Source of the DNA: Acanthosepion esculentum
Taxonomy: Eukaryota; Mollusca; Cephalopoda; Sepiida; Sepiidae
NCBI GenBank assembly: GCA_964036315.1
Contig: OZ038485.1
Span: forward strand, 77,280,960-77,344,959
Reading direction: 5' to 3'
Length of the DNA: 64,000 nucleotides
Shown: piece by piece, positions 44,936-56,600 of the stretch
Layout: each line of letters starts with the position of its first letter
How positions within the stretch are numbered: the first letter of the stretch is position 1
Position numbers and translations under genes: made by a program
The notes under the pieces: model-generated
What the model saw: only the letters and a program-made list of their open reading frames with translations
What the model was told of the DNA's origin: nothing
Database searches by the model: none

Positions 44936-46088
44936 TTAAAATTAAATTATATAATCAACACATTTCACTAGATTACATGCAGTGACAATAAAACTAAAAT
45001 ATGCCATAAAAGAATGTTGGTTGGCATCATTCCTCTGGAAAAAGAAGCTGCTTAAAGTAAAAAATGAGCCAAAATTTAATTGCTGTTACTATTGTTGATA
45101 TCCTTCCTAAAAAATTCATTGTATATTCTTCTTCAAGTTTGTTAGCAAGCAAATTGTACTACCCACCCTGCTACTATTTCTGTCTTCCAATCCTAAAGGC
45201 AAGTTTCCAACTCTTTTCACAGCTGCAAACACTCAAACCTTCTAGCCATTCTTGTCCAGTTCCTAAACAAATACAATTCAGATAATCTAATGCAATATCT
45301 AGTATAAACCACTCATTTTTTTAATGAAAATCACCTGGGTATCCATTACAGTGTCATCCCAACATGGCTGACTCAGTATATCACAAAATAATAAATATAC
45401 ATATCATGCTTTTCTTGATTTTCTGAGACAGTTTTCCTCTTTTTATAAATTCATGCCTTACCAAGAGTTTCTTCCATCTATTGTTGTAAAAGAGTGTCAC
45501 ACCTCCATTAAATAAACCTAGTATATACACCTGCCTGACCTAGATTCTTAGTTACAAGTAGATGAATGTGTCAGTAGGTATACTGTACAACAGCATCATT
45601 AATATATATGGTTTGGTAGTGAATATTTCTAACTTGTCCTTTGTATAGCAGTTGATATTATTCTGATCTGCATCATCATTAGTGACAATGCAACTGTTTA
45701 TATTGTCATATTCTACACTTATCATCTCATTTTATAAATTAACAGACTTCCCATGGTTGTCCCCTGTGAAACAAATTTTTAAGTTTTTTCTTTGTTTTTG
45801 CAAAAGATAAGCTTTTTGTTATCTTAGACAGCATCAGAATCAATTTAATTATTGGTTTTCCATTTAGATTTGGCAACATTTTAGAATATCCCAGAATTCC
45901 TTGGCAGCATCTACTCTATACCTTCATAAGGTTACTTTCCAATTTCTCAATTTCTCTCCTAGTTTAAATGGAAGCACAGTAAAAATACAAAATATTTTGT
46001 TAGAACTTTGTTTTAACTTTTATCTTACAGCAAAACAGTAGGCTAAAATTAGTTTGATTATATTTGTCATAGTGTGTCATGATTTAAC
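44936..46088. other. AT-rich stretch without genes
   Basis: A 73-codon open frame at 45064-45285 has no recognisable domain. Nothing else. Confidence 0.5.
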
Positions 46089-46091
46089 TGG

Positions 46092-46118
<27 letters not shown>
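46089..46118. repeat. (TA)n microsatellite
   Basis: Left border of the exon-like segment. Confidence 0.95.
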
Positions 46119-46124
<6 letters not shown>

Positions 46125-46149
46125 AGGGAATTACTGAAAAGTAATTGAA

Positions 46150-46268
46150 ACTCACCTGAAGCGAGCTGAATGTGTAATGCTCCTCATGCCAATGACATTT
46201 CCACCAAGCTTCTCTACGGCATATGACTTCACTAAATCTCTTTTGATATGTTCCTCTCGAATTTATAT
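46150..46268 (-). other. Exon-like open segment of unknown identity
   Basis: Read on the minus strand, about 110 bases stay open in two frames and end in CGCTTCAG followed by GTGAGT, a strong splice-donor match. One frame reads EEHIKRDLVKSYAVEKLGGN then VIGMRSITHSARF. I do not recognise it. A good 3' splice site upstream is not evident. The segment lies with other GC-normal sequence between two TA microsatellites, so it may belong to a mobile element. Confidence 0.3.
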
Positions 46269-46465
46269 TTAAATTGGGGTCATCAGGAGAGAATGTGCAC
46301 CATTTCAGGGCCTTCCTCTCAACGGTTTCACATGCACACCGCCCCCCCCCTCCTCACTGATGTGAGGCCCCATTCTAACGATATGCAAGTGTGTTGTAGT
46401 TAAACTAGTTCAAATGACTAATGCCGAAATTTGATTTATGAAAAATGGCAAACCTCACATTCTGA

Positions 46466-46468
<3 letters not shown>

Positions 46469-46515
<47 letters not shown>
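46469..46515. repeat. (TA)n microsatellite
   Basis: Right border of the exon-like segment. Confidence 0.95.
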
Positions 46516-46517
<2 letters not shown>

Positions 46518-46750
46518 CATACAGGTAGTAATCCGTTGGTATAATCCAGAGTCCTATTAAGACCACATAGAATTTGAAATATGTTAAAACTGACTCACAT
46601 AGAGTGCTTGATGTTTATTTTCATTAAACAAAGCAAATTTTCTTTACAATTAAGATACCTTTAATTAATGACCATTTTCAACTATGAATTTGAATTTTAA
46701 AATTTGCAGGATTTTTCAAACTGTTTATGGTATCAATTTGTAGTTGGATA

Positions 46751-46868
<118 letters not shown>

Positions 46869-46869
46869 T

Positions 46870-47355
46870 TTGTTAAATTCAGGGCATGGTTTTTCATTTT
46901 TTATTGTATTTTTCAAATTTTTGAATAAGATATACATTAGGATAAAAAAAATGTGGGTAAACTGTCTAAAGTTCATGTTTTCTTCAAATACTTTTGACCA
47001 TCTCAATAATTATCAAAGACTGTGTTATCAGTGTAGTAGACAAGATTTTGCTGGCTACTTCCTGGCATTTTTTAGAACACTGTAATTATTATAAAATATT
47101 TATAAAATATTACAAATTATGGATGCAATCTATATTAAAAGAAAAGCACAAATCATAAATGGTATTTGTTTCAACAATGCCATTTACATTCTCAAATGTT
47201 TATAATCTGCAAGTGAACCACATGGCATCAAAGTACACTGTATTAAACTAATGATGTATGTAATTTCAAATCTTAACTGATTAATTCATAAAAATCTATA
47301 TAGGTTGCACAAGCCATGAGTTCAAAAAGTGGTTCTATCAACATCAAACTTCATT
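46870..47355. other. AT-rich non-coding stretch
   Basis: Nothing recognisable. Confidence 0.5.
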
Positions 47356-47358
47356 TAG

Positions 47359-47616
47359 GATAATAAATACAGAAATCAGACATCCCTTTCAAAATATTTC
47401 TGGCACTTAAAAGAATCCAATAAAACATCTACAGTAAAATGGAAATTAATAAGAAAAGCCACAGTATATAGGTCATTAAATGACCCATATCCTTTGTGCA
47501 TACATAAGAAACTATATATTACTAAGTTTATAAAAAATAAAAATTTACTCAATCAGAGAAATGAAATAGCTATTTTTTGCCGTCATTGTCAAGAATTTTC
47601 CTTAAATAATATTTAA
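47359..47616 (+). pseudogene. GIY-YIG region of a Penelope-like element (PLE-5)
   Basis: An 85-codon stretch without ATG but fully open. It reads DNKYRNQTSLSKYFWHLKES, TVKWKLIRKATVYRS, YPLCIHKKLYITKF and LLNQRNEIAIFCRHCQEF. The order SLSKYxWxLK, KWxI, CxLCxxEK, LNxRNExxxxCRH is the conserved C-terminal nuclease part of the PLE group represented by PLE-4. The upstream GIY-YIG box itself and the polymerase are missing, and a stop precedes the frame. The open length suggests a younger insertion than PLE-4. Confidence 0.75.
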
Positions 47617-48465
47617 AAATAAAATTAAAAAATGGGAGCTGGTAATATACATACTTATATTTGATATGAAAAAATAATTTTGAATAATTTAAGTAATTCT
47701 ATTACATTTACTTGTTTTAAAAAGAAATATAGTCTATTAGTAATTGAGAGTAAAAATATTTTAAAATTGTAGTTAAATAAAACGTATTCTAACCCAAACA
47801 CCCCTAGAAAGAATCTTTAAGTATACAAGTAAGAAAAAAATGCCGAAAAACTTTTTGCCATTAATAAAAAAAACCCAGATGACATGCATTTAACGAATGT
47901 CAGAATTTGTTGAAAAATACACCCCTACTCTCCCTAAACTTAACCTCTTTTTCGAACATAACTCATAATTGATACAACAATAGTTAATAAAAATGAACAT
48001 GCTACCGCCTATGTCTGAATGATTGCATTTCTCTGTATCCTTGGAAACAGGAAATTATGAATTTATATGTGTGTTTAAAACTCAGTAAATTTAAAAATAA
48101 GTTATTCCAATATTTGCTTGAAGATGAAATGGAATTAATGCTTTTAATTTAATTATATAATTAAATTTGAAGTTTTTAGCTTCAGTTTTTGAAACATGGT
48201 TATTACTGTGTAGCAAAAAAAACATATTTTAAATCAGTTAATTTATAATATTTATGCTCTGTAAATTTAAATTTACATTGAGCACTGTTTTGTAAAAATA
48301 AAATATACCAATAAGAACACCGGATTATATATCTTACTGTTGTTTCTTTTTATTTATATATACATATATGTATATGTATAATATACTTAGCAAACATTTT
48401 TTCAAACAGATTTTGTCACTTAAATTTAATAAAACATGTTTGAATATATATATAAAAATGGACAT
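47617..48465. other. AT-rich non-coding stretch
   Basis: Nothing recognisable. Confidence 0.55.
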
Positions 48466-48469
48466 TGAG

Positions 48470-49345
48470 GTCAACACCCAGCACTGACAGCCTGTTTTAG
48501 GCAGACTGTCAGGGACGGATCTCTGTGACTGGCAAGTATCCAAATGTGTATACCCTTCCAAGGAGGGGTTTACACGGTGTTTACTCATTCCCCCACGAGA
48601 ATGAGAATTGACACAAGGTCTTTTTTTTTTTGTCGGTTGCGCTGGCCTTGGTGCGAGCACCGATCCCTCCTTCTTGTGCAATGGGAGGCTACGGCCTTGG
48701 GCAGCTGTTCCCCAGGGCTGGGCACCTCTCAGTATAATTTTCTCAGTTGCCCCTCTGCCCTTTGACAGAGAAGCCCCTGAGCACACTCTGTCCAAGGACA
48801 GAGACGCAACTGAAAGATGATAAATAATGCAAAATCCCTCCAAGGAGGAGTTTACACAGTGTTTACTCATTCGTCAACCAGAATAAAATGTGACACAAGG
48901 TCTTTTTTGCACCCAAAACAAAAATTGCCCACAGCCCCCACAAAGCACAGATCCATCCCTCTTGTGCAATGGGAGGGCGCACCCTCGACCAGGGCTGGGC
49001 ACCTCTCAGTATTATTTTCACAGCTGCCCCTCTGTCCTTTGACAGAGAAGTCCCTGATCGCACTCTGTCCAAGGACAGAGATGCAACTGAGAGATGATAA
49101 ATAATGCGAAATCCCTCCAAGGAGGAGTTTACTGAGTCAGGTTGTGACACAAGGTCAGTTTTTAACTTGGGGACCCGCGTGTTTTCACTCGGGCCGCTGG
49201 TCTAAGCTAGTCATAGCTGGTCTAAACTGGTCAGAGCCAGTCCAAGCTAGTCATAGCCATGATACCACCAGCACAGAGACAGAGCCCTGTGACCGATAAG
49301 CATCCGAGCACGTACAAAGAGGCGTTTACACACTAAAGGCTAAAT
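48470..49345. repeat. GC-rich tandem repeat, about 280-base unit
   Basis: Two full units (about 48565-48835, 48845-49115) and partial ones share TTTACAC(A/G)GTGTTTACTC, TGTGCAATGGGAGG, AGGGCTGGGCACCTCTCAGT, CTTTGACAGAGAAG and CTCTGTCCAAGGACAGAGA. Flanks near 48520 and 49285 hold another shared block (CTGTGAC(T/C)G...AAG(T/C)ATCC). The end contains short repeats of CTGGTCTAAGCTAGTCATAG. A minus-strand frame runs through more than one unit (start MSKHCVNSSLEGF), but units differ by non-multiples of three. Identity unknown. Confidence 0.85.
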
Positions 49346-50690
49346 ATCTGTATTATATTATATCAGTTTTCAGGTTTAACTAATTTGCATATTGATTTCA
49401 AAAAAGTTTATTTCATTAATTAACTGTTTGAAGTTTGCATTTTACTTGGCCTTCAGCAAGTTGGCATCTATTTGTAAAACTTTCCTTAACTATAACAATG
49501 CAATTTATGAATGAAATGTTCATTTAAAATTTTTGTTTTGAAGATTTCAAGTAGTGAATATATCTTACTTTGTGAAGCGATAGTGAGTGGGCAAAGCCTG
49601 ATAGTATATAATAAACAATTTAGCTAGCTTGAAACATACACACACATATATATATTGGGTGTATCTTGGTAACAAATGTTCATTCAAACAAATTCTATTA
49701 AAGACAACAGACAATTTATATCTGTTATATTTTAATAAGTTTTTCTTGTTGTTGGGTTTGTTTCCATATTTTGGTGTTAAGTTCTTGTTAAGGTTCAAAA
49801 CTCATCAGTTCCTTCTCTTATTATTAAGAAAGAATTAAGTAAAATTGTAAATGAAAACTGAAAACAGATGCTTCATTAAATTTGTTTTTATTATGTCTAT
49901 TACAATGAAAAGCTTTAGCATTGATATGAGCATGTTGATTGAGTTAACCTTTTATTAGTAGATGTTGTTCTAAAAACCAGAATCCAGTTAACTTTCTTTG
50001 ATATTCTAATACATACATGCACAGACAAATACTCATATGTGTGAAAGCAAAATCTCTCAAGTGAAAAATTTGCAGCGTCAAAAATCCACAAGACTGATTG
50101 CGAAAAGCAGTGGTGTAAAGAATTTGTATGTACAATCATAAAGAAAGAAATATTGAGAAATCATTAATAATTGCATCAAAAATGTCTTTGGAATCTGGCT
50201 TCCTGGAATCAAAATTTTTATCAGATATTGAAGGTTTATAATCTGTTCAAATGTTCATGTATGTTGTTTTTTAAATTGTAACTCTAACATAATGTTAATG
50301 TTTTTGTTTTTTTTAAATAGAGGCAAAGAAAGAGTTCAAAAATCCTAACAGGCAGATAAAATCAGATTTTTTTATTTACTTCAAAAATTTTCTGCCAGTG
50401 ACCAATAGTGAATTTTACTTTTGACAGAATATTTTTCAAGTTCTGTAAGCCAATATAAGGTGTCCATTAAATTCCATAGTTCACATCATCTCATTCAATA
50501 TCCTCTTTTTTGGTCTCATTCTTCTTTTCTCCATATTTATTTTTCATTTTTTACTTCCTTTTCCATCCACTGATTCTGGGTTTGTTTGTTTTTTAATAGT
50601 ATTTTCCAAAATGAAATACAATGGAAATATTTTCATAGCCAAAATATTTTACTGATGATAAGCAAATACCTGAAAAAAAAAAAAAAAACA
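49346..50690. other. AT-rich stretch without genes
   Basis: Several 60-75-codon open frames overlap on both strands, none with a domain. Confidence 0.5.
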
Positions 50691-50699
50691 CAATTATCA

Positions 50700-50935
50700 T
50701 TAACCTGATTTTTATTTATTCTTCATATGGGACATTATTATTGTCATCATTAACATTCACCATTATCTTCATTAACATCATAATTATGTTAGTATTATTA
50801 GTGGTATCCTCATAATTAGCATCAATTTTATTATCATTATTACTGTTAATATTGGAAGCAAACTTATTATTAAAATGATCATTAATTTTATCATGACCTA
50901 TCATATTACTACCAATATTATACATATCTGAAGCT
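50700..50935. repeat. Degenerate ATT/ATC/ATG-type repeat
   Basis: Interrupted runs of ATTATT, ATCATT and TTAACAT units. The minus-strand Asn/Asp-rich frame here is an artefact. Confidence 0.6.
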
Positions 50936-52035
50936 TCTTTTTAGGAATATAGCTAATTGCACACACGTTCATCTTCTCATGCTAATAAAAGATGATAATT
51001 TCCTAACATGCCAATAAAGAATTAAGCTGAAACCTAAAATGTGTCTGAAAAAGGACAAACCCATAAAAGAACTTTTAAAATGCCAAGACAAAAAATAAAG
51101 AACATTTTTAAATTTGGACCAAACAAGCCTTTTGCTAAAAGGATAAGACAAAGGATTTTCAAAATAGTTCTTAAAGACACATTTCTATGGACCATTCCCC
51201 ACTGTTTTCATATAAACAATAAAAACTAGGCTAAGTACCAAGAATTGTCTCCTAGTTTTAGAGATAAAATTCAGCTAAAGAAACAAACTTGCATCGCGTT
51301 CATTGCTTTTTTTTAAAAATTACTGCTTAAGTAGCTCTTTTTATTTCACATCTTGAGTAAAGAGAATATTTTTGTCTGGTATTAATTTACAGTTATGTGA
51401 ACAATAAATTGTTTTAAAGGTTTTGACTTTTATTGTGTACCATCAGTTGAGAAGATTGTCTCTGGTGCTTTGGGTCTGCAAACTCAAATAACAGACATAA
51501 CAGCACTGCCTCCACAGTCCTTTTTTTCACTTTTCTTTTTCCTTTTGCTTTCCTTCTCATTTTAATTTGTAGGGTGCATATGTTCTAAAAAGGTCATGAC
51601 AAAGGTCAAATTTGCCACAAGCTTTTCATATCTGATTGGCTCAATTTTAACCGTGATTAAAAAAATGGTAAAACTATTTGTAATGTGTACGTCTAGATAA
51701 AGTTAGTGAATTGTTTATACTTCATTTAGTAAAAATGTTGTTATTTATACTCTTGAATTTTTTTTGTCAGAGTTAAACCACAAACATCAGATGTTCTTGT
51801 TCTTCAAGTTAAGCTGTTACTCTCATTACAAAATAAGTAGCCAGTTAGTAAACAATAGGTTTTAGTTAAAAGCTTGTGTATTTTAGTATGCAGAGTATAT
51901 TTTACAATCCATCATACTTTTTGTTGTTTGTTAAGAGCTGTTTAATTATGAATTCATTTTATAATTTTTTTTACTTAGAAATACTTCATAATTTATTGTA
52001 GATTTTATAAGAGGATTGTTTTTAACCCTTGTTTG
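50936..52035. other. AT-rich stretch without genes
   Basis: A lysine-rich 62-codon frame at 51041-51229 has no recognisable domain. Confidence 0.5.
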
Positions 52036-52044
52036 ACATAAAAA

Positions 52045-52790
52045 AAATTATTTTTTTTTAATTGGAATCATCCCAAGCAAGGCAGTAATGCCACTAAAAC
52101 ACAAGGGATTACAAGGTGTGGAAGAATTAAAAACAGAAACATTAATGATAAGTAGAAAGAGAAGAGATAATCAGGATGAGAGTAGATAGCAATTGACATT
52201 GCATTAAAATTTTTGCAGATTAAAGTTGACTGGAAAGCAAGATGCCAGAAGGGAGTTCCACAAGCAAGAAGTATGAGAGAAAAAACTGTTAGCATAGAAA
52301 TTACAGCTACATCTAGCCAGCTCAACTGTAAATTGATGAGATCTCAATGTCAGTCTAGTGCTGTGCTTAAATTAAAAAACTCTAAGTACCATAGTGAGGA
52401 GCTCATTTGAACAATTACCATGAAAGTATTTATAGACAAGACATAGAGAGGCAACCTTATGGTAGTGGGAAAGTGACTGGAGCTGAGCTTCAGATCAGGA
52501 CCAATAATATTGCAGATTCTTTTTTGGATCTTATCCAGGAGCTCAAGGTAAATAGCAGGGTCACCAGACCATATGTGGCAGCAATATTCTAAACATGGAC
52601 AAATGGTAGACATGTAAGACAGATTCTGGAGAGAAAAAGTGCCTTGCCTGACATAATGAACTGACTTTCTTAGTAGCTGACCTAGCAATGGATTCAATAT
52701 AGTCTTTCCACTTCATATCAGCAGAGAATGTGTGCCTGAGAAGGCGCAATGAGTCACTTTCCTGGAGGATAGCATAGGCAATGCTGATTC
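52045..52790 (-). mobile_element. LINE 3' end, copy 3 (Jockey/CR1-type), with readable C-terminus
   Basis: Minus-strand blocks in three frames: MKWKDYIESIARSATKKV (from about 52710), RHFFSPESVLHVYHLSM, CLEYCCHIWSGDPAIYLELL and LDKIQKRICNIIG (to about 52480), then the tail ending LPCLG at 52068. This is the region after the polymerase in a common animal LINE group. The copy is 5'-truncated, which is normal for LINEs. The same 3' tail is present at 6.7, 24.9 and 57.7 kb. Confidence 0.82.
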
Positions 52791-52999
52791 TTCATATAGA
52801 CATTTTTTAATTCAGAAATTATTTGAAAGTTAACAGTATTATGTCAGCAAAATTAACTCATTTGAATTAACAGACAACATAAAATATTTTGGGATTTGTC
52901 AAGTTTATTTTTCTTGGTCATGTAATTTATATCAGTAAGACAAGTAAATTAATGAAACTATTTTATTCTTAAAAGAAATGAAACTTTAAGTCCTTCACA

Positions 53000-53504
53000 T
53001 GCGAGGGCTGATCAAAAAGTATCAGAACTGGTGCTATAAAAAGAAAACAACAACATATTAATTCAGCATTTAATTTCATTTGAAGCAGTCTCCTTCCGAA
53101 GCATTCCTAGAACTCTTGTTTTGGGATAGAAAACAGCTGCCTTGTTACATTCTCTTGAACTTCCACAACATCTTGAAATTTTTCTTGTTTCAAAGGGATT
53201 TGATTTTTGGAAACAGGAAAAAGTTGCAAGGGGTGAGATCTGAGAAACATGGTGAATGTCAAACCTTGGAGTGTTGTTCTTAGCTAAAAACTGCTACACA
53301 AGCCATGGTCACTGATGAAGCCTTTGTATTATGGTGAAATGACCACACTCTACACTCTTTGCTTCCAAGCACTGCTATAATGTTATAACTTTGTGTGCAT
53401 GTGTGACAGAGTTCAAGGGTAATCTGTGCCAAGTGGCTTCACTCTGTGTACTTTAACTCTATTACCATAGCAACAGTCTTGATGCTTTTTGATCAGACCT
53501 CATA
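53000..53504 (-). mobile_element. Mariner, internally deleted
   Basis: Inverted ends GGGCTGATCAAAAAGTATCA and GGTCTGATCAAAAAGCATCA are about 500 bases apart. The minus strand keeps the transposase C-terminus: LAKNNTPRFDIHHVSQISPL, then FFLFPKIKSL, KFQDVVEVQENVTRQL and QEF*ECF. The catalytic core is largely gone. Confidence 0.8.
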
Positions 53505-53619
53505 TATACACTTAGAGAAAATAAAAATTGAAATACTGAATGTGTTTTTCAATTTATTCAAGATTAAATGTATAGTTAATATAGTTGGATTATAATACAA
53601 TGTATATGTTCAAAAGTCA

Positions 53620-54135
53620 GGCATGTATCAACAATACTCAGACACCATATTTATACACTGTATATCGTCCATAGGCATTAATACAAGCCTGTGCTTTTAT
53701 ACGCTTATATAAGGTCATACAAAGGATGAATACCATCCTGTAATATATTATTCTATAACTCTTACCACTCTTGATATAATACAGCATGGATTGTAGTTAG
53801 GCGAATTAATGAGTCACATATTGTCCTCTTATTCCCTAACACATTTTCAAAAGGGGAGATGGCGGGTCAAGGAAGGTGTTGAAAAGCTTGCAGGACATGA
53901 TGAACATCACAGGCATTATGATAGAAGAATATGTTGAACTATATTTTGGATGTACAAAATACTGTTCAATATTCTCTCCACAAACACCAAAGGTGAGTGA
54001 TGGCTGTCACATGGTTCCAGAGATTGGGCCTGTGTGTTATGGACAAATCCATTCTGGAAAATATCACGCCCCAGATCTATATTGTGCATACAAATGGTCA
54101 TCACTTGCATGAAAGCAACCTTCTTTCATCTCTGA
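53620..54135 (-). mobile_element. Decayed Tc1-like transposase
   Basis: Minus-strand text in shifting frames includes ISPFENVLGNKRTICDSL (the SPIENxWG box), TTIHAVLYQEW and KAQACINAYGRYTV (family end QACIxARGGHTRY). Upstream parts (54110-53916) are too decayed to place the first two catalytic residues. Ends not identified. Confidence 0.6.
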
Positions 54136-54151
54136 ACACTAAAAAGCACTG

Positions 54152-54271
54152 GCTTACAGCCATATCACATTGAAACATTGGTTCCTGTACAATCACCAAA
54201 GTTCAGCAAAGTCAAGCCTGGTTAGTGTCTAGATGGGTAACCACTTGGGAATACCAGGTGCTGTAAGTTTG
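54152..54271 (+). rRNA. 5S rRNA-like sequence (pseudogene or SINE head)
   Basis: 120 bases, the length of 5S rRNA. It begins GCTTACAGCCATATCAC and keeps the internal promoter blocks AGTTCAGCAAAGTCAAGCC, AGATGGGTAACCACTTGGGA and the end ATACCAGGTGCTGTAAG. Most differences from a standard metazoan 5S look like C-to-T or G-to-A changes at former CpG sites, so it is an old copy. A tRNA-type SINE starts 6 bases later. Confidence 0.85.
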
Positions 54272-54276
54272 GATGT

Positions 54277-54430
54277 GCAAGTGGTGTAATGGATAATAGA
54301 ATTGTTAATCAGAGAAATGAGTTCCAATTTCAGGTGGGTTTGTTATATTCACTTATATGCAAATACTTGGGGAAAGGCATGAATCCACCTCTTCTCCCAC
54401 CAGATATGGGTTAATTAGTAAGAATTGTAT
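54277..54430 (+). repeat. SINE family A copy directly after the 5S-like unit
   Basis: Box A-like AAGTGGTGTAATGGATAATA, box B-like GAGTTCCAATTTCAGG, then GTTTGTTATATTCACTTATA, GGCATGAATCCACCTC, AGATATGGGTTAATTAG. Confidence 0.8.
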
Positions 54431-55205
54431 CACTAAATCATTACTATCTCCAAAAAAGAAATTCTTATGATCTAAAAATATTTTCTATCTTTAAAAACCT
54501 GCATTTCCTCTGATATGTGCTGTGTACACCATGTGGTTTGCTACTGTTGACCTTACAATATACCAATTGTTGTAAGTATCTGTACTATATGGATGTCCAG
54601 AATCTGGTCTACAGATATAAGAACGTTCATTTGATCCTTATTGTCAATATCAAAGAACTATGTCATGGCCAACATGCATAGAAATTCTCCAAATTCTCCA
54701 AGCTTCTTGAAGACCCACAATCAAATTCCTCTCAAACTACTTTATTTGAACAAAAAGATCACATTTTAGCCACTATGACATGACATCTGCTGCATTAGAC
54801 TCTCATGACACTGAACCTTATTACATCATGTCTCATCATCTAAAGTTCAAACACAATTGTTGCAGTGGTATAACTACATCACAAGATGGCTGAAAACTTT
54901 GAATTTTTTTCACAATATCTGTAACCCTTCTAGCATGCACATAATGTAACCAGGTCAAAATTGATATTGTTCTTCAGGGTGTTGCAATTTTATTTTTCAT
55001 ATGTGATGTATATATTAGGTTATCTGGAGAATAATAATGCATTTAAAATATGTAAATTTGAAAGCAAGGAAAAATCATGGTTAAATAGTAAGACAATTAA
55101 ATTTAGATTTAATTTAATATCTGTTCCATTAAGATGTGCTTTGCTTCTTGCTTATATAACATTTAACCAACTGAAAAACAAAGACTCCTGAGTGTCACGT
55201 TTGCC
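54431..55205. other. AT-rich non-coding stretch
   Basis: Nothing recognisable. Confidence 0.5.
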
Positions 55206-55209
55206 ATTG

Positions 55210-56115
55210 CCTGTTTGTATATTTCATAAAAAAAAAACAGAAATACAGCAGACAATGAAGAATGTGTGTGCTATCTGCTCAGGTGCAATTAGTGTTCATC
55301 ATAAATGCCAGAAATGGTTTAATAAGTTTTTTAAAAAAGTGTGATTAATTTTTCTGATAAGCGTTTCCCTGGTAGACCAACCACATTGAATAATAATCTT
55401 CTGAAAGTATCTGTTGAAGTAGATCTTTTTCAAATCAGTCATAGAGATTTAGCAAAAAATCACAATATATTATGGCCAGTCAGCCATAATTAGTATCTTA
55501 AGTGAACTGGAAAAAATCTAAAGGGTGTGGCCTATGACCTGCCACCAGAATTGAGTGCTGCATTGAAACATTGCAACAGCCTGCTGGCTAGAATTTAAAC
55601 CTTTACGTTTCTTCACTACAATGTTGTAAGACATGTGGATAATGTATGTTAATAGCAGACACAATAAACAGTGATCATCATTCTATGTCAAAACAATGAA
55701 ATCAGGACTTTATCCAAAGAAAACTTTGCTATGAATCTGGTGGAATATGACAGATATCATTCCTTATGTTGGAATATGGCAGGCATCATTCCTTATGCTG
55801 GAACATGACAGGCATCCTTTCTTATGATGAAAATAACAGATATAATTACTTATGAGCTATATAATCCACGAGAAATTATCAGGACAGGCATTATTTGTCA
55901 ACACCTTTAGCATGTCAATGGAACATAACATTGAATATATATCAAAAAGAATGTTATTCTCCATATCAATGCAAAACTTCACTCACCAAAACAAACCCAA
56001 AAGAAAATAAAGTTAATAGACTGAGAAATTTCTCTTTATCTTCCATAATCACCTAACATTTTCAGATTATCATTTTCTTAGTATTATAACATTTAGAAAT
56101 AAGTAATACATCATG
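55210..56115 (+). mobile_element. Decayed mariner transposase
   Basis: Plus-strand blocks: KCQKWFNKF near 55305, FPGRPTTLNNNLLK near 55365, SHRDLAKNHNI, YDLPPELSAALKHCNSLLAR near 55535, GLYPKKTLL near 55715, then VILHINAKLH (HDNARPH position) near 55955 and SPNIFRLSFS. Catalytic aspartates are missing at the first two positions. A 29-base tandem amplification at 55735-55855 interrupts it. Confidence 0.7.
55735..55856 (+). repeat. Four-copy tandem repeat, about 29-base unit
   Basis: TGGAATATGACAGATATCAT, TGGAATATGGCAGGCATCAT, TGGAACATGACAGGCATCCT and a fourth, more diverged unit. Confidence 0.85.
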
Positions 56116-56279
56116 TTGTTCATCTTTTATTAAAAACTCCAGAAGATTTTAATTTTTGTAGAAAATAGAAGCATTGTCTTTATATTAGTATACTGTAATT
56201 GTTGATGTAATGATTATGTTATTGATTAATAAAATTCAATTACGTTTGCATACATTTTTCTCCACTTGGAAAATGAGAT

Positions 56280-56600
56280 ATGACTGTTTAATGGTTATTG
56301 ACACAGAAAGCAGGATTGGCAAGCTGAGTTCAAATTCCAGCCTCATGTGTTCACTTTTGCACTAATACTTTTGGGAAAAATCATAAATCTTTCCTACCCC
56401 AGCTATGGGTTAAATATATTGGATTCTTTAGCCTTGTGTGGGAAATAGTCCGTGAGAAGCAAACCAAATTCTAAACTGTGGAGACAGCAATGAGAAAGCA
56501 TTCCACTCTCTTTCAAAGACGTCATGGCAATTCACAGATAATAAAGAAGAGGAATTTGTGGAGAACCATGGTTGCATATATCCTTAAGGGATTTGAAATT
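56280..56600 (+). repeat. SINE family A copy with tail
   Basis: Head (GACTGTTTAATGGTTATTG), GAGTTCAAATTCCAGCC, then AGCTATGGGTTAAATATATT, GGAAATAGTCCGTGAGAAG, and the tail ATTCACAGATAATAAAGAAG. Confidence 0.7.

Noticed and set aside
48334..48870. 178-codon minus frame as a novel protein
   Set aside because: It runs through the tandem repeat, the second unit is in another frame, and the unit length is not a multiple of three.
48565..49115. rRNA or snRNA gene cluster
   Set aside because: No match in memory to U1-U6, 5S or SL RNA core motifs; left as unknown repeat.
50700..50935. Asn/Asp-rich frame
   Set aside because: Arises from ATT/ATC-type repeats.
51041..51229. Lysine-rich 62-codon frame as a small basic protein
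   Set aside because: Expected by chance in A-rich DNA; no flanking signals.
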